A stretch of DNA of 64,000 nucleotides from Saxidomus purpurata (GCA_022818135.1 JAFMSR010000028.1:62001-126000); one strand, 5' to 3'. Counted from the first letter of the stretch, positions 45,207-56,240 are shown. A program made the numbers and translations. The notes: a model not told the origin generated them from the sequence alone.

Positions 45207-45735
45207 GTAAGTATTCATAAATGTCTACAGTATACAAATTAAATCAAAGTGCTGAAGGCACTGAATTTGTTTGGGTATACACATTCCTGTGCCTCTGATC
45301 TCATTGCTCTTCTTATATAAAAAAATAACACTTTGAAATATGACCTAGACAAGGTCACAAGGGTAGAAAATGCATGAAATAATTTCAGTAAAGTAATGGT
45401 TCGATACTCCATTGAAAGACGTTTTCTATGTAATTGTGAAATTGTGATTGGCAATTGAAGTGAATGTGTTTATCAAACAATGGTATTGAGCTCCGAAACG
45501 AAATCATTCAAATGACAAATTCACAGTGACCTTGGCCTAAAAGTACCAGGTATGATAAAGTGTAACTGATGGTGCTGAACAAAACCATTCCTTTTCAAAA
45601 TTCTGATGGTGATGATGGCCAATTCTTTTTAAATATCTGCTTTAAATTGAAGGCAATATATCAAGGATCAGTTCGAACAAATGGCCAATAAGGCCCATTT
45701 ATCGCTTATCTGGCTTCAGAGAAAATGGTTAGGTA

Positions 45736-46060
45736 TTACTATATAAAAACAAAAATAATATCAAACAGGGAAAGCCACGTACCAAAAACGCAGCCTCCCC
45801 AAAACGAGCCCCACAGCACCCAGAAGTGCACACCACCAACACACACACACACACAACACACACATACACACAATCATGTACACACACACACTAGCATACA
45901 AAGCACGAGGACAAAACGAACAATTAAAGGAACACAGTGGGGCACCGCCTTGGAACGGTCAGTGGCAAAAACACCACTGGGGAGCTTAAACCGGTTTATG
46001 GTGCGCACCCAACCTCACTCTTACCCCCCACCATGTTCCAAAGTCACAGGACAGTGTAAA
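45736..46060. repeat. (CA)n-containing segment shared with 60410-60690
   Basis: The block GGCACCGCCTTGGAACGGTC, CAAAAACACCACTGGGGAG, the (AC)n run and CGCAGCCTCCCCAAAACGAG occurs here and, inverted, inside the insertion at 60184-61500. It lies downstream of the RT ORF on the minus strand, so it may be the 3' untranslated part of that element or an unrelated repeat. Confidence 0.6.
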
Positions 46061-46330
46061 TAAAAGTAATCCCTGCTAGGTGAATCTCTAACACACGCAA
46101 TGGAAACAAAAGGCATGGTATGTAAAACACAAAAATACTCGTGTATAAATATATAAAAAGCAAACCTTGAGAACCAAAAAACGTATGTACTGAATGCCTT
46201 TGCAGAAGGCAGAGCACCAAGAGAAACACCCTTAAGGGCCCGACGAAACAGGCCAGAGGACAGAAATCAAAACAGTTTCGTCCCAGTGGGATTTAAAAAC
46301 TGCCCATCACAGAGTCCTCCCCCTCTTCCG

Positions 46331-47549
46331 TCAGACACAATCAAAGAGGGAAGCATAGCGTCCAACTGTAAACGGGTTGAACACCAAACATGCGGTGTGT
46401 CTCAAAATAGTTGGGTCGTAACCTCTTTTAACAAAACGTTTTATAATTTTAGCAAATACAGTTGGAAAATTGCCATGACCCAAAATCTTACGAAGTTTGT
46501 AAACCACATCCCCATAAAAATCGGGTTTTGAAATACCTTCTCGCAGAAGAGTCTTTAGATTACTATTGAATTTCAAAACCAAATCAGAATTACGATAGTA
46601 AAATTTAGCAAAATATTTACGCAATTTGTAATAACGGTAGCCCTGTTGAAGAAGTTTATTTGTAATATATTGATTACGTTCATTGAAATCCTCAACATGA
46701 CTACACGCTCTGGCAAACCGAATTAACTGAGAAATGTATACCCCATAAGATGTAGCATGAGGTACATCCCCATCCAAATGGGGGAAATTTACAATACTAA
46801 AATTAAAATCATCCCTCTTGTCATAAATTTTGGTATGTATAATATTGTTATAAATAGAGAGATGTAAATCTAAAAATGAAGCACCAGTATCCAAATTGTT
46901 AGTTTTAATTAACTGGAGTTCCCGGGGATAAATAGTGTCCACCAATTGACCAAAAAACGGGTTATCCATATTAAGAATATCACCCAGATAGCGTGATGTA
47001 TTATTAAAAGCAGTGATAATGTCTGCCTGCGTATCTGGAGAAAGACTCAACATAAAGTCTCTTTCATAACAATATAAAAACGAATCTGCGACAAGGGGTG
47101 CACAATTTGTTCCCATGGGAATACCGATTACTTGTCTGAAAACTGCATTCCCAAACCTTATATAAATGTTGTTCCATAAAAAGGAAAGGGCTTTACAAAC
47201 TTCGTCACAGGTCCACATAGTATAATGTTTAACAATACAGCTAGTAAAAAAAGCTTTATCGAAATTGCAGGCGAGAAATGTAGTATTCTCCCTGGCAAAA
47301 GTCTTTTGAATTAGGGCAGTTAGCTTGTCATTTATCAAATGATGTGGTAAAGTGGTATACAGAGTAGAAAAATCGTAAGTACTGACTGAAGTTACTTTGT
47401 AATTATTAACTTTAAACTTATCCAGGATTTCGCCAGAATTTTTGATCGACCAAAATAAATGTTTACCAGAGTTTTCGTATACTTTATCACAATATCTTTT
47501 CACGTGGGCTTTTATAGCAGTTAGGCAAGCCTTGGTAAAATCTGTGAAC
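46331..47549 (-). CDS. Reverse transcriptase, probably Penelope-like, 5'-truncated
   Basis: An uninterrupted minus-strand frame of about 390-405 codons. The first in-frame Met is at 47503, but similarity-like sequence (FTDFTKACLTAIKAHV) continues upstream to about 47549, so the ORF is cut at its 5' end. RT motifs: A in TYDFSTLYTTLPH, B in GIPMGTNCAPLVADSFLY, C in SRYLGDIL, then a long C-terminal region (GASFLDLHLS, IYDKRDDFNFSIVNFPHLDG, ATSYGVYISQLIRFAR). The style of motifs A to C and the C-terminal block resembles Penelope-type RTs that are common in marine invertebrates. No GIY-YIG endonuclease follows. Motif C is YLGD rather than YLDD, which removes a catalytic Asp. The frame is open, so the copy is young, but it is probably inactive. 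Confidence 0.7.
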
Positions 47550-47554
47550 CCCGG

Positions 47555-47900
47555 AATGAGTCAATATTTTGAGCCAGTTGTCATGAATTAAGCAGTCTTG
47601 GCAGAGGTCCTCTAGATAATGCTGCATACCAAATATCATCGCCCTTGCTCCCAGCTTCTGAATTTTTCCTTTCCATTGCTATGGCAACCAAAGGTGTGCA
47701 TTTATGGAATTATCTGAACAACTTTGATACGGCTTCAACATTGGCTAAGTGGTTTTAGAGGAGATGGTGTTTCAAGGTAAAGGTTAAAGGTCATACAACA
47801 AATGGTGAGTGGTCTAATAGCTCCAAGACAAGAGACAGACACCTTAACCTTTACTCCACCACTTTGTGACAGGTGTTCAGGGAAGAATGTAAGAGACATA
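47555..47900. repeat. Degenerate interspersed repeat
   Basis: Contains CAGTCTTGGCAGAGGTCCTC, TTGCTATGGCAACCA and GGAATTATCTGAACAACTTT, a diverged copy of the 4500-4875 family. It truncates the RT ORF. Confidence 0.5.
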
Positions 47901-49787
47901 TGATATTAAATCAACAATAGATTTTTAGTCGCAATTTCAATCCTTGGAAAGACAAACAAGGTTCAGCCAAATATTGTACCAGAGGCATGAATTGAACAAA
48001 GTAGATGGAAGACCACTAGACAATGTTACATACCAAACGACCCCCTGGGCAGGGCATTTTGTGACACAGTTGAGTGTTTTACGTGTGTACTCTTGCTAAG
48101 CTTTATAAAAATATCAATGCACATCGATTGTTTTAAAACAAATACTTAAATTGTTTCATTGCAACTTTCTCACAGTATATTATTTACTTATTCAAGGTTT
48201 TGTCTGTCAAGACATTCAAATTATATGTAATTGACCCTTTGATTTTTTATTGAGTATATTTTAGCTCGATTACGCAACAAGTTCTCTTAGCTTATAGTTA
48301 TCGCTCTCGAGACGCCATACTTGGCCGAACCTATCACTTGTTAGAGTGAATTGAGATTTTCATATCTGGTACACAGTTACAGCTGGATAAACTGATACAC
48401 CTGTGGCATAAAATGTTTTGGTCTTAAGGACATTTGTCAAGTGGCCTAACTGGGAATTGAACGCTGAACCTTTAAGTTGCGAATCGAATGTCGTTATCAC
48501 TGCACCAATGAGGCCCACACAGTTAGAAAGAGAGAGTAAAGAACGAAGGTATGTGTCTCTGGGGTCGGGGTGAGTTTGGTGCGATGCGGCAAAAATATTT
48601 AATACCGTGCAGTGAATCCCTGTGCTAATATGTACAATTTAGCAAGATACAACTTTGAAATCAGAGAAATAAAAACAGACGGATATAATTATAATGTAGT
48701 ATCTTGATCGTGCAAGTTTTATTTCATATTAAAATATAGTATCCTGGTCTGACTCGGCGAGGAGGGGGAGAACCAACCTGACCCCCATTCCTACGCCTAT
48801 TTTTTTCTTGTCCATTTATTGATTGCATCAAGTGTACTTCACAATCTCCTTGGTCGAAATCCCCTTGGTCAAAAAATGGCATAGTAGTCATAATCCCCTC
48901 AATGGATTTTACAAGTGAAAAGGCATATTTTGAATGAAAAATTGTACTAAATGTTTATTTGTCTATAGTTTTACTTTATTATAGCGAATGATTGAAAAAC
49001 ATCAGCGCAATTTGTCTAGGGTGAGTGTTTGGTCATAAAATATGTTTTATTGCCAACTGAGCTTTATTTCGTTTCTTAAGTACTAGTATAATATTAAAAG
49101 AAGAATTCCACATCATTAAAATCATGTAAGGGGTTGCCTCTGTCCCTTAAAACTATCCATGGCATACGGACCTATACAACTTCATCTATTTCATGCAATT
49201 CGTCAATTTCTCACTGGAGTCATATTCAAAATGACACCTTGAGTGCAGCTCGAGGAAGCGCTTTCGCTCCTCGAAATATCTGTCCTTACTCAAGGTTACT
49301 CAACCCTTCCTTACGTTTATGAAAACCAATCGCTCCTCAATGGAGGAAATGCATTGACCGTTAGCCGATTATAGGTAATTATCTGTTCGAGTTTGAGTCG
49401 AGGAACGTTTCTGAATATAGCCGTTAGACTTTTTCTAATGCAGTACAAATTATAAGCTAAATCGCTGGACTTAGAAACTTTGCAGAGTGGCAAACGATGG
49501 AAAACACTTAGACTATATTTTGACCTAGAAATTTCAGACACAAAGCAGTTTTGATGAGTTTCATTCTTTAAGCCAAATATTTCATAAAAATCAGAAATAA
49601 CAGGTCAGTGTATATACAATGCAACAAAGATAATTATATGTCCAAATAAGATATGGTACAAAACTATTCGATTTGATTTTTTCATCGTTAAATTTTAAAT
49701 ATGAGACTGCCACTAAATTAAACCTAGAATTTTTCCTGTTCTGTTTGTCGTAAGTTGGAATTTCACTTTGTTGTGGACTTAGTTGTA
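47901..49787. other. Gene-free stretch with one tRNA-SINE fragment
   Basis: On the minus strand at about 48445-48525: CATTGGTGCAGTGATAACG (A-box-like), then GTTCAATTCCCAGTTAGGCC (B-box-like), a tRNA-derived SINE head. No protein-coding gene is supported; the ORFs near 49134-49541 overlap on both strands and look random. Confidence 0.4.
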
Positions 49788-49963
49788 CATTTAAACCTGT
49801 GTTAAAGACCACCTCCAAAAAAAGACCACCCTGCGAGTAAAGACCAGTTGGGGGAAAACCATGCACTATTCACTGTCTTATATCCTGTGAATAAAGACCA
49901 CCTGTCAACAGAGATGACTTGAGCTTCTTCCCAGAGAGTGATCTTTGTTCATAGGTTTGACTG
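49788..49963. mobile_element. Short pogo/Tigger-like MITE (176 bp)
   Basis: Left end TA-CATTTAAACCTGTG and right end, inverted, TA-CAGTCAAACCTATG, with TA on both sides. The interior holds AAAGACCACC repeated in alternate orientations, as in the element at 6617. Non-coding. Confidence 0.5.
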
Positions 49964-50043
49964 TAAACAATTTCAAAACTTACATTAAATCAGAGTGAAA
50001 TCTCAAAATGCTATATATAACATGACATTGCTTCAGTATAATA

Positions 50044-50954
50044 CAGTCTAACCTGCATTAGCAGTCACCTGTATATAACGTGACCCTGTCTGTAACGGTC
50101 AGTCTAAGGTGCGACGGCAGGAAATTACTCTAAATGTAACCTGTTTATAGCGTGACCCTGTTTAACGCGGTCAGCGGCCACTTATTTTAGTCCGGAACTG
50201 ATTATATAACGGCCAGTGACAGGTTTTGTACGAAAACTTTAAAGAATAAAATATAATTAGCCTGAAGCATTAAACAGCCGATTGAAACCGATTACATGTG
50301 GATTATGATCATTGAAAATGTGTGAATAATACATAAATTTCAAAGGATTAGATCAATTAGTTGAGTTTGTTTGGTTTGCTTGATATTTTAGTGATTATCT
50401 TAAGCAATGATTGAGCGATGTCGTTTTACGCATGAGATTTTTTATGAACTTCCGTGATTTTGCGTAAGTTTGATCGAAAACTATTCAGGTTTATTGAAAC
50501 ATCAGGTATAAAAATCTATGGCAAGGCAGTCTGTATGCCAGCTTTTTTCTCAGTATGTCTTCACCTAAACGTAAAGTTACTCTCAATGATGCTGAATCTG
50601 CTGCATTTTCTTTGCAAATTGGCAACATAAAACTCTATGATTATGTTATATCAATAGATCAAATCGCTGATAGTTTACGGATTGCAGCTTCAACAAATTA
50701 GAAGAAAATAACAGATTTCTTTACGAAAGTTAACTAATGGTGTACATGTTTATAGTTTTACATTAAAAGCATTAAGAAGTGTATCATATAAATTGATATG
50801 CCATATGTGTACTGTAATAAACTACCGTAACTAGATATTGTCTTATTTTATCAATTTTTTATCATATCCTTGTCAACCTGGATATAGTGGTCACCTGTCT
50901 ATAGTGGTCACTTTCGCCCAGTCCCCTTGCTGACCGCTATAGGCAGGTTAGACT
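50044..50954 (+). mobile_element. Internally deleted pogo/Tigger-like transposon, 911 bp
   Basis: TA-CAGTCTAACCTGC at left and GCAGGTTAGACTG-TA at right: perfect 13-bp inverted ends with a TA target. Inside, an ORF starting at about 50555 reads MSSPKRKVTLNDAESAAFSL, runs about 48 codons to TAG, and is followed in frame by KKITDFFTKVN and a stop. The start resembles the N-terminus of pogo-type transposases and KKITDFF resembles their C-terminal tail, so the catalytic middle appears deleted. Confidence 0.65.
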
Positions 50955-51353
50955 GTATTTGGAAAATTTTGTACTAGCTGCCAACCTAAAGAAATCTTTT
51001 CTGTTTATATTATCAATCATTATAATTATAAACCTAAGTATTTTGTGCTATTTAGTAGGGATTTTCATACTTAGTTTGAGAGTCTAAATGTGCATGTACA
51101 TGCAGTTGTTTAAAATTATGCCTACTGTTCAAATTTCATGAATTTACCTGTTGTTACTAAATAACTTACTTGAAACTATAATAGAGAGGAAAAGCATGAA
51201 AACATAATAATGTGTCTATAAGTCAATTCTTTTCCATTTGTTTTAATATCAACTGAGTACTGTAACTGACCTTTACATTTAGCAAATCCCATTCCGAGGC
51301 AAGGTAATTAATCTCTGTGGGGTCATTCAGGGAACTTGATTATAAAAATAGAT

Positions 51354-51359
51354 AGCATG
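51354..51359. other. Left target-site duplication AGCATG
   Basis: AGCATG immediately precedes the left terminus (AGTAGTAGTG) of the 4.2-kb element; the same six bases follow its right terminus at 55602-55607. Confidence 0.8.
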
Positions 51360-52583
51360 AGTAGTAGTGAAAGCAGAGTCCAAAATCCCTCACGGGAGGG
51401 AAAACAGTCCAAATCTTAAAGTACATTGTGACGGAAAACAGTCCAAGTCGTAAAACGCAATGGGTCGTAAAATACATTGGTGCTTAAAGTAGATTTATAT
51501 AGGGACATGAATCACACCGTGACTGACTTTATGGTTTAAATGACACCCACCTTACATGTCTCATTACATCCACTACAATAAGGTTACACTTGATCTGATA
51601 ATCAGTTTTCATCTTGCGTTAGAGTTTTAGGTTTGAATGCTTTATTTTGCACTACGTTATTCGTTTAACACAACAAATGGACAATAGTTTAATGACTAAA
51701 GACAACTATCGTAATAATTATGAGGAAAGATATTGAGGAACACTTAAATACGTTAGAAAATCAGTTGCAAAATGCAAATACGTCTGTTCGTTAAACATAA
51801 ACTTAATAAATATTGAATTCAAATCACGCGCCAGTAATCATTTAAAACAGTCAGTGAACCACTTCTATCTGCTCTATTACACAGAAGGTTAGCTGATATG
51901 TTAATATACATACATACAATAGTTTTTTATAGCAGATTTATATTCTGTTTTGCTTTTACAGTATTTATTACATATGTGATATTTATTTATTTAGATTTGA
52001 TTTAAAACTTTTAGCATATCCTTAGAACAACGTTTTTACAAATACACAAAGATGAACGCCTAAATAATTCTTTTATAGTGCAAAAAGTGTAAAATGTAAT
52101 GCAACATCGATATTGTATTTTTTTTTGCTTCCTAACTTATGTTAAAGAATTTATAATGTGTAAGCTATGGTATTTTTGATTTTGAGCTATATAATGTAAG
52201 GTCGCATTATTTAGCATTTCAACTTATGCCTTTTATGAAGCCTAGTCACTTGATTAATTACAATATGTGTAAATGTTAAAGATTGGTTTGAACAAGTTCC
52301 CTGTAATGATAATATGTATGTAGATATCATGCAATCCCTGGAGAACAGGAGGTGAAATTTTAAAACCTGTTTATGTTTAAATCATTCAAACTGTATTGCC
52401 AAAAAGGAGAGAAAATCACTTTTACCACATTCATTTACACAGAAACATTAATGTTTTTAACATGAGGAATTTACTTAAGTAACAGAGAAATTTACTGAAA
52501 ACTTAAACCGTTGTTTGATTGAAGTAAACATTAACATTAATTATAAATGGAAACAAAAGTAGAAACTTCCGTATTTCAGTGCA
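51360..52583 (+). repeat. Left terminal inverted repeat
   Basis: 1224 bp, inverted match to 54382-55601. The inner end includes the first dozen codons (ATGGAAACAAAAGTAGAAAC...) of the zinc-finger ORF at 54212-54418. In this arm the frame stops after 14 codons because the match ends at CAGTGCA. No other coding frame was seen. Confidence 0.9.
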
Positions 52584-52719
52584 GATCCTAAGATGGGATG
52601 CAGAAGGTACCCTCCTTACGCCTACAGAATATTTCCATGGTATGTTTATTATTTAAAAAGGGTACGGTACTGTGGAATAAGGAGATCCTTAGATGGCATG
52701 CAGAAGGCATCGAATGGCG

Positions 52720-52824
52720 TGCGGAGGGGCCTCAGAGCTCGTGAGGAGGCCCTCAGAGGGCGTGAGGAGGGCCTCAAAGGGCGTGAGGAGGGCCTCAGAG
52801 TGCGTGAGGAGGGTCTCAGAGGGC
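52720..52824 (+). repeat. 21-bp minisatellite, five units
   Basis: GTGAGGAGGGCCTCAGAGGGC and variants, 52741-52824 plus one degenerate unit before. It keeps frame on both strands (repeating REEGLRG on +). It lies just inside the left TIR. No evidence that the 89-codon frame around it is a real gene. Confidence 0.8.
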
Positions 52825-53120
52825 GTTCGACTATCGACTGGATATGTGTGGGGGGGGTGTAAGAAAAACGTAAATTCTTCTGTTTTAAGAGTACCATGTT
52901 TATTTTACTCGTACAACTACATGTATTACTATTATTTATATTACTGTTTTATTACATGATAAGTATTGTCCGAATGATATGTCTTTAATCAGGAGATGTT
53001 CGTTACGTTGCTTCTCGTATATGAAGTTGTGAAACACTTAAAAATATTTCATAGTGTAGGTTTTCACACACATATCACTACAAAAGTTTTTGTGAGATCA
53101 TTATGATGATTCACCTTCGT

Positions 53121-53772
53121 CTATATCTTCGTCCATGTCTTCGGAAACGTCTGGCGGGTTGTACTTGTCAAGGATTTATCAAACAGAAACTGTCTTTTCT
53201 GTATGGCGTATTTCAGAGCCTCTTCCTTTTCATAGTTTTCAATGGTAATAAGATGACTGACTGTATCCTTTATGCTTCTATACGTTGGGTCTTCCTTCAT
53301 ACTGTTGAACCACAATAGTTTTCTACCAAAGACATTCATCATAGTCCTTCGATAGGTGTTTCTCAAGTTATTAAAAACAGTTTCCCTGGCTTCACTTTCA
53401 CTGATTCCATCCTCTTCTTCCATGAGTTCATGAACTGCATTTTGGAACTGTGTGTCACAGCTGTTAAAAAACCTCGACTATAATATCATGCCAAGGATCA
53501 ACATCCCAAGCACGGTTGGAGTCATCGTCTGATTCATCACTTCCAGACATTTCAACGTCATCGTTAGACCCAAAAATGTCCTCACGTTCAGAAATTTCCG
53601 ACACAGAATCGTCGTCAGAATCCTCGTTCGAATGTGCACTCTTTTTATGACGTAACATATTATCCTGTCTTCCAAAACTTTTCAAGCAAATATCACACTG
53701 AACCATCGCTGTCGACGATTTCTCTATGAATGAGGAGGAGTCAGTTGTGCAGTCACTTAAGTATTGGTCCAA
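53121..53772 (-). pseudogene. C2H2-acidic protein with unknown C-terminal domain, one frameshift
   Basis: The first part (53772-53464) begins MDQYLSDC and has a C2H2 finger (CDICLKSFGRQDNMLRHKKS then AH) at residues about 26-48, then a D/E/S-rich stretch and WDVDPWHDIIVEVF. It stops at a T-run (six A on + at 53466-53471). One base fewer would continue the reading into the second part (53423-53121), with ETVFNNLRNTYRRTMMN, LLWFNSMKEDPTYRSIKDTV and EALKYAIQKRQFLFDKSL. I have an impression that this C-terminal block recurs in proteins of aquatic invertebrates, but I cannot name the domain. The first part overlaps the upstream basic ORF by 20 bp. Function unknown; it is the main gene of the element. 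Confidence 0.65.
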
Positions 53773-54082
53773 TAGTAGTGATAGTGTCAGAATTTATAGG
53801 TGTACTTTCCACCTCCTTTTTGGGCTTTTTAGTGCCTTTCCTTCCTGGTGTTCCTCCAGAGTTTTTTCGCTTCAGCGTTTTTCGCACCGTTTTCGTTCGC
53901 TCAAGTTCAGACAAAGTCCCAGGTGACTGACGTTCCAACATGCTCTTTGCTATAGCTGTCGTCTGTGCCGACGGTATGGCCATGCGTATATACATTTCGG
54001 ACCAAGGATCTTTTCTGTCACGAGATCGGTTCCTCTTAAAGGTCCCCTTCCTTGATTTAACGGTTTTTCTAAATATATCCAT
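53753..54082 (-). CDS. Small basic protein in the Polinton-like element
   Basis: 109 codons starting MDIFRKTVKSRKGTFKRNRS. Strongly basic at both ends, with nuclear-localisation-like KRNRSRDRK and KRKNSGGTPGRKGTKKPKK. A DPWSEMYIRM segment may be ordered. It lies between the two zinc-finger ORFs and overlaps the next by 20 bp, which suggests one polycistronic or spliced unit. Nucleic-acid binding is inferred only from composition. Confidence 0.5.
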   Translation of the reverse strand: MDIFRKTVKSRKGTFKRNRSRDRKDPWSEMYIRMAIPSAQTTAIAKSMLERQSPGTLSELERTKTVRKTLKRKNSGGTPGRKGTKKPKKEVESTPINSDTITTIGPILK

Positions 54083-54211
54083 CGCCTTTTAAAAGTATGT
54101 CTTAACTCTTCCAATACCAATTGGTAACTGAGATGTCGATCAACTCAAAGTATTGTAATATTATACTTATTTATCATGCTTATATTTTTATAGCTTCTAA
54201 AGTCCTCCGCT

Positions 54212-54418
54212 CTACATCAGTTTTGTCCCTAGATTATGTTTAAGATGACTCAAAAATGTTCTTCTTTCCTGAAATATTTCTTCACAGCATACGCATTTGT
54301 TGGAATAATAATCCTGTGTATGCCATACTCGAAAATGATGCAAAAGGTTTCTCCAAAACAAAAAGTAATAACCACATTTTGTGCACTGAAATATGAAAGT
54401 TTCTACTTTTGTTTCCAT
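54212..54418 (-). CDS. Two-finger C2H2 ORF starting inside the TIR
   Basis: 68 codons starting METKVETFIFQCTKCGYYFL. Finger 1 is CTKC...HHFRVWH and finger 2 is CVCC...HLKH. Its first 12 codons lie within the right TIR, so the matching start codon exists in the left arm too, followed there by a different, prematurely closed continuation. It is followed at 54082 by the basic ORF. A DNA-binding or regulatory role is inferred. Confidence 0.55.
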   Translation of the reverse strand: METKVETFIFQCTKCGYYFLFWRNLLHHFRVWHTQDYYSNKCVCCEEIFQERRTFLSHLKHNLGTKLM

Positions 54419-55601
54419 TTATAATTAATGTTAATGTTTACTTCAATCAAACAACGGTTTAAGTTTTCAGTAAATTTCTCTGTTACTTAAGTAAATTCCT
54501 CATGTTAAAAACATTAATGTTTCTGTGTAAATGAATGTGGTAAAAGTGATTTTCTCTCCTTTTTGGCAATACAGTTTGAATGATTTAAACATAAACAGGT
54601 TTTAAAATTTCACCTCCTGTTCTCCAGGGATTGATATCTACATACATATTATCATTACAGGGAACTTGTTCAAACCAATCTTTAACATTTACACATATTG
54701 TAATTAATCAAGTGACTAGGCTTCATAAAAGGCGTAAGTTGAAATGCTAAATAATGCGACCTTACATTATATAGCTCAAAATCAAAAATACCATAGCTTA
54801 CACATTATAAATTCTTTAACATAAGTTAGGAAGCAAAAAACAATACAGTATTGATGTTGCATTACATTTTACACTTATTGCACTATAAAAGAATTATTTA
54901 GGCGTTCATCTTTGTGTATTTGTAAAAACGTTGTTCTAAGGATATGCTAAAAGTTTTAAATCAAATCTAAATAAATAAATATCACATATGTAATAAATAC
55001 TGTAAAAGCAAAACAGAATATAAATCTGCTATAAAAAACTATTGTATGTATGTATATTAACATATTAGCTAACCTTCTGTGTAATAGAGCAGATAGAAGT
55101 GGTTCACTGACTGTTTTAAATGATTACTGGCGCGTGCTTTAAATTCAATATTTATTAAGTTTATGTTTAACGAACAGACGTATTTGCATTTTGCAACTGA
55201 TTTTCTAACGTATTTAAGTGTTCCTCAATATCTTTCCTCATAATCATTACGATAGTTGTCTTTAGTCATTAAACTATTGTCCATTTGTTGTGTTAAACGA
55301 ATAACGTAGTGCAAAATAAAGCATTCAAACCTAAAACTCTAACGCAAGATGAAAACTGATTATCAGATCAATTGTAACCTTATTGTAGTGGATGTAATGA
55401 GACATGTAAGGTGGGTGTCATTTAAACCATAAAGTCAGTCACGGTGTGATTCATGTCCCTATATAAATCTACTTTAAGCACCAATGTATTTTACGACCCA
55501 TTGCGTTTTACGACTTGGACTGTTTTCCCTCACAATGTACTTTAAGATTTGGACTGTTTTCCCTCCCGTGAGGGATTTTGGACTCTGCTTTCACTACTAC
55601 T
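54382..55601 (-). repeat. Right terminal inverted repeat
   Basis: 1220 bp, inverted match to 51360-52583. It ends CACTACTACT at 55601, followed by the AGCATG target duplication. Small differences from the left arm (for example CTCACAATG against CATTGTGACG) show independent mutation. Confidence 0.9.
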
Positions 55602-55607
55602 AGCATG
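55602..55607. other. Right target-site duplication AGCATG
   Basis: Identical to 51354-51359. The inferred empty site reads ATAGATAGCATGCAAAGATA. Confidence 0.8.
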
Positions 55608-56240
55608 CAAAGATAACACTCAACATCATTCTGTACAATCACCACCTGGAACCTCAGTATCAATTTACAGGAAGCAGGATTTATCAGCAAAGATCTCTAC
55701 AGGAAGTGGTCATTTTGATTTGCTAATTTGAATGTTAAAGAGTGTTTAAACAAGTGTTTGTACATGTTGTAAGAAATATTTATATGTGGAAGGAATACTT
55801 TTGTGAACTTAGTGCTGAACAGGACAGTATCATTTGTATAAAAATAATGATTAATCTAAATATAAAATGATGGTTTAAATCACTTGTATGAACTGAGGAT
55901 TTGAAAAATCAGCTTATGCAAACATGAGTGGCTGTGCAGCAAAGGTACACATTTTGAATATTTGATTCATCTATAATGTATATTTTCTAGAGTAGCAATT
56001 ATTGATGCTTTTAAGTAAAATGTTTTCATTAAATAAAACCATAATAGAGATATAATATAATACATTGTAATATTGTAATTTAAATAAATGCATAGACATT
56101 TTTTTGGTAACTTAGATAATAAAAAAAAACAGAATCTTTAAAATAATATGAAACTCTTAATTGCCAGTTAACTTGATGACAGTTTCACTCCCAGTTGGAA
56201 TACTGTTAACCTCATGTACATGATGTATGGTTTTCTTCAG
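55608..56240. other. Non-coding
   Basis: AT-rich. An ATG near 55925 (MSGCAAK) runs into a GTACAC donor-like site, a possible first exon, but its phase does not fit the next exon. Confidence 0.3.

Larger units (their letters stand above)
51360..55601. mobile_element. Polinton/Maverick-like short element with 1.2-kb TIRs
   Basis: A 4242-bp element with inverted arms at 51360-52583 and 54382-55601, a 1.8-kb centre, and an exact 6-bp target duplication (AGCATG). The termini read AGTAGTAGTGAAAGCAG and its inverse: a short tandem repeat starting AG. Long TIRs, AG...CT ends with short tandem repeats and 6-bp duplications are the published structural hallmarks of Polintons/Mavericks. None of the usual Polinton genes (PolB, integrase, protease, ATPase, capsid) is present. 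The centre instead holds a C2H2 ORF, a basic ORF and a C2H2-acidic gene on the minus strand, and a 21-bp minisatellite. The arms differ by scattered substitutions and small indels, so this is not a simple assembly inversion artefact. Confidence 0.75.

Noticed and set aside
52593..52959. 89- and 88-codon ORFs with REEGL-type repeats
   Set aside because: Produced by the 21-bp minisatellite just inside the left TIR; open on both strands for the same reason.
51360..55601. Assembly artefact as an explanation of the long inverted repeat
   Set aside because: The arms differ by scattered substitutions and small indels, the centre is unique, and an exact 6-bp duplication flanks the structure.
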